Source of the DNA: Melioribacteraceae bacterium
Lineage (GTDB): Bacteria; Bacteroidota; Ignavibacteria; Ignavibacteriales; Melioribacteraceae
DNA: 41,508 bases
Direction: 5' to 3'
Assembly (NCBI GenBank): GCA_015493615.1
Contig: WGCV01000003.1
Span: 1 to 41,508 of the forward strand
The position numbers were made by a program, and so were the translations under genes. A model generated the notes under the pieces. That model was not told where the DNA came from and made no database searches. It saw nothing but the letters and a program-made list of their open reading frames with translations. Shown here one piece after another: positions 40,517-41,508 of this stretch (the stretch's first letter is position 1; the number at the start of each line of letters is the position of its first letter).

Positions 40517-40768
40517 GCACTATAACCAGCAAATCAACTTGACCGCCTTACTCATGCGGGTTTTCTGCTAAGTTTTTGTTTGGTTTGCTCATTCGGGTTT
40601 GTTGTTAGATTGGGAACTGTACAATGTAAATTTGGTCGCCGTGCTTGCGTAAACGAAATCCCGTTTCACGAGGACAGGCTTAAGCACGGCTTATAAAAAT
40701 AAATATTCGTTGTTTACTTGTCTTCTCCTTTTGGGGCGGACAAGTTATTTGCAACGCCGTTATATGGC
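40517..40768 (+). repeat. attC-like site 3
   Basis: The 252-nt site begins GCACTATAAC and ends AACGCCGTTATATGGC. The arms are identical to site 2 (GCAAAT/ATTTGC, bulged C, AACTTG/CAAGTT, A.A, CCGCC/GGCGG). The inner part differs by an insertion of about 20 nt (CCCGTTTCACGAGGACAGGC) between the two arms of the internal hairpin. The CDS at 40917 follows after 148 nt with no other feature seen. Confidence 0.7.
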
Positions 40769-40916
40769 TAAGAATAGCAATTAGATATTTTTATAAAATA
40801 ATTTATTGGCAAATTGTAATATTATTTTGTTAATAGTAATGTAGATGCTTGCCAATGTTTTTCCAATATTTGTCAGCAAATAAGAAGTGTTTTTAACCAA
40901 TAAATGAGGTCAAAAA

Positions 40917-41258
40917 ATGAAATATTTTAGTTATTTATTATTTTTTCTCCTAATTATTTTAATTTCATTTTGTGATGATGAACCAACTAAAGTTAAAACC
41001 GGAATAATTTATGTTTCGGTAGTTGATGAAAACAACTCTCTAGTTCCAAATGAAAAAATTATAGTCACTCCTGATAGCTTGGTTAAATACACAGATGCAA
41101 ATGGAATATGTAAATTTGAAGTTGAACCATGTGATTATTATGTCAATGCATATCTTCCGGGTCCGGGACCTGCCGGTTATTATTATCATAAACTAGTTAT
41201 GGTTAAAAGTAATGAAACAATAAAAGTAAAGCTATTGGCTTGTCTCTCTTGTATGTAG
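40917..41258 (+). CDS. Small lipoprotein with carboxypeptidase-regulatory-like domain (cassette 4)
   Basis: This 113-residue protein has a lipobox at the end of its signal peptide (LLIILISFCDDE, Cys 19). The remainder has a beta-sandwich look: TGIIYVSVVDENNSLVPNEK, VKYTDANGICKFEVEPCDYY and a C-terminal CLSCM. The pattern (VD..N..LVP....V.......T.ANG...F) is that of carboxypeptidase-regulatory-like/CarboxypepD_reg domains. It is presumably outer-membrane anchored. GAGGT lies 8 nt before the ATG. The role is unknown. Confidence 0.65.
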   Translation: MKYFSYLLFFLLIILISFCDDEPTKVKTGIIYVSVVDENNSLVPNEKIIVTPDSLVKYTDANGICKFEVEPCDYYVNAYLPGPGPAGYYYHKLVMVKSNETIKVKLLACLSCM

Positions 41259-41330
41259 CTAATCTACATAAACTGACAATTCATTTTTTAATCAATAAAT
41301 AATTTACAAAAGAATTGAAAAAAAACATTC

Positions 41331-41508
41331 GCCATATAACCCGCTTTTCCACCCGACCGCTTTTACGCGAGGCGTGTTTTTCAAGTTGGGTAAGTAACAA
41401 GGTTGTAGTTTTTATAAAGTTGTTCAAGTTAGTAAAATAATTTTTCAATAAAAGGCGTTGGCAATTCGTCTCTTAAAGCATTGCAAAAGCGGACGGGTGA
41501 AAAGCGAC
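41331..41508 (+). repeat. attC-like site 4, cut by the window edge
   Basis: The site begins GCCATATAAC, continues with CCGCTTTTCCACCCGACCGC (unpaired CC, then the site-1 type left arm) and has the right arm GCGGACGGGTGAAAAGC at 41489-41505. GCTTTTC/GAAAAGC, bulged C, ACCCG/CGGGT, A.A and CCGC/GCGG all fit site 1. The terminal AACGCC and core box lie outside the window. Confidence 0.65.

Larger units (their letters stand above)
35343..41508 (+). mobile_element. Integron-like gene cassette array, no integrase in the window
   Basis: Four cassettes lie head to tail, all on the plus strand, each ending in a long attC-like site. Cassette ends match each other and differ between cassettes: GTTATATAACT / AGTTGTATAAC (one mismatch) for cassette 1, ATTATAATGC / GCATTATAAC for 2, GTTATAGTGC / GCACTATAAC for 3, GTTATATGGC / GCCATATAAC for 4. 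In integrons the two ends of one cassette are complementary because its circular form carries the attC site. The DNA is much richer in A+T than the host genes. The array continues beyond the window. Confidence 0.75.

Noticed and set aside
36594-41508. Canonical integron attC sites with the GTTRRRY core
   Set aside because: Only GTT and the R''/L/R' layout fit; the core reads GTTATAG, GTTATAT or ATTATAA. The sites are therefore called attC-like and not standard attC.
35343-41508. Prophage or transposon explanation for the AT-rich region
   Set aside because: No phage structural, terminase, integrase or transposase gene is visible. The single-strand-foldable sites and matched cassette ends fit an integron-type array better.

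Overview
The window is most likely chromosomal DNA from a flagellated member of the Bacteroidota/Chlorobiota/Ignavibacteriota (FCB) group, probably Ignavibacteria-like. The evidence is a PorQ-type protein of type IX secretion, BatA-type and YwqK-repeat proteins, together with a full flagellar filament block that most Bacteroidota lack. The host genes are moderately AT-rich. Two blocks (about 11.7-14.1 kb and 35.0-41.5 kb) are clearly more AT-rich and look acquired.

Region 1 (1-11.5 kb) is a flagellar filament and glycosylation island. On the minus strand, a class-3 type transcription unit (two FliS-type genes in separate units, fliD, a FliT-like gene, flgM) and flagellins follow close matches to sigma-28 promoters. 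The main flagellin and a second FliS paralog lie directly behind a 1,582-residue protein in which a TPR array plus glycosyltransferase-like domain is repeated three times. A divergent gene encodes a GT-B + GT-A + TPR fusion. Together they suggest flagellin glycosylation coupled to filament assembly.

Region 2 (11.5-15.7 kb) holds an AbiEi/AbiEii-type toxin-antitoxin module with a broken third gene. The module splits a copy of a dispersed repeat and has cassette-like ends and a 64-nt attC-like hairpin, so it looks like a solitary integron-type cassette inserted in the repeat's terminal inverted repeat. porQ follows.

Region 3 (15.7-33.9 kb) is mostly ordinary core genome: a TPR protein, a PolB-like 3'-5' exonuclease, a YwqK-repeat protein, a hotdog thioesterase, a CocE/NonD hydrolase, a minus-strand operon (SpoIID-like, GT4, BatA-like, HflX) and a plus-strand operon (Nif3-like, zinc-ribbon coiled coil, aconitase). 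It also holds a frameshifted YhcG-type nuclease gene followed by an unannotated 39-residue glycine-rich peptide gene and a small membrane protein gene.

Region 4 (33.9-35.0 kb) is gene-free and made of heptamer repeats and about four tandem 130-bp repeats related to the dispersed repeat family.

Region 5 (35.0-41.5 kb) is the most interesting part: an integron-like cassette array with no integrase visible in the window. Four long attC-like sites separate same-strand, AT-rich cassettes: a PLD-like membrane protein with a four-helix membrane protein; an AlbA_2 (Schlafen-type) protein; an NA37/YejK-like protein coupled to a RelA/SpoT-domain protein; and a lipoprotein. The ends of each cassette are complementary to each other and differ between cassettes, which is the hallmark of integron cassettes. 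The arms of the sites covary while keeping the same bulged base and mismatch. The cargo resembles toxin or antiphage modules.
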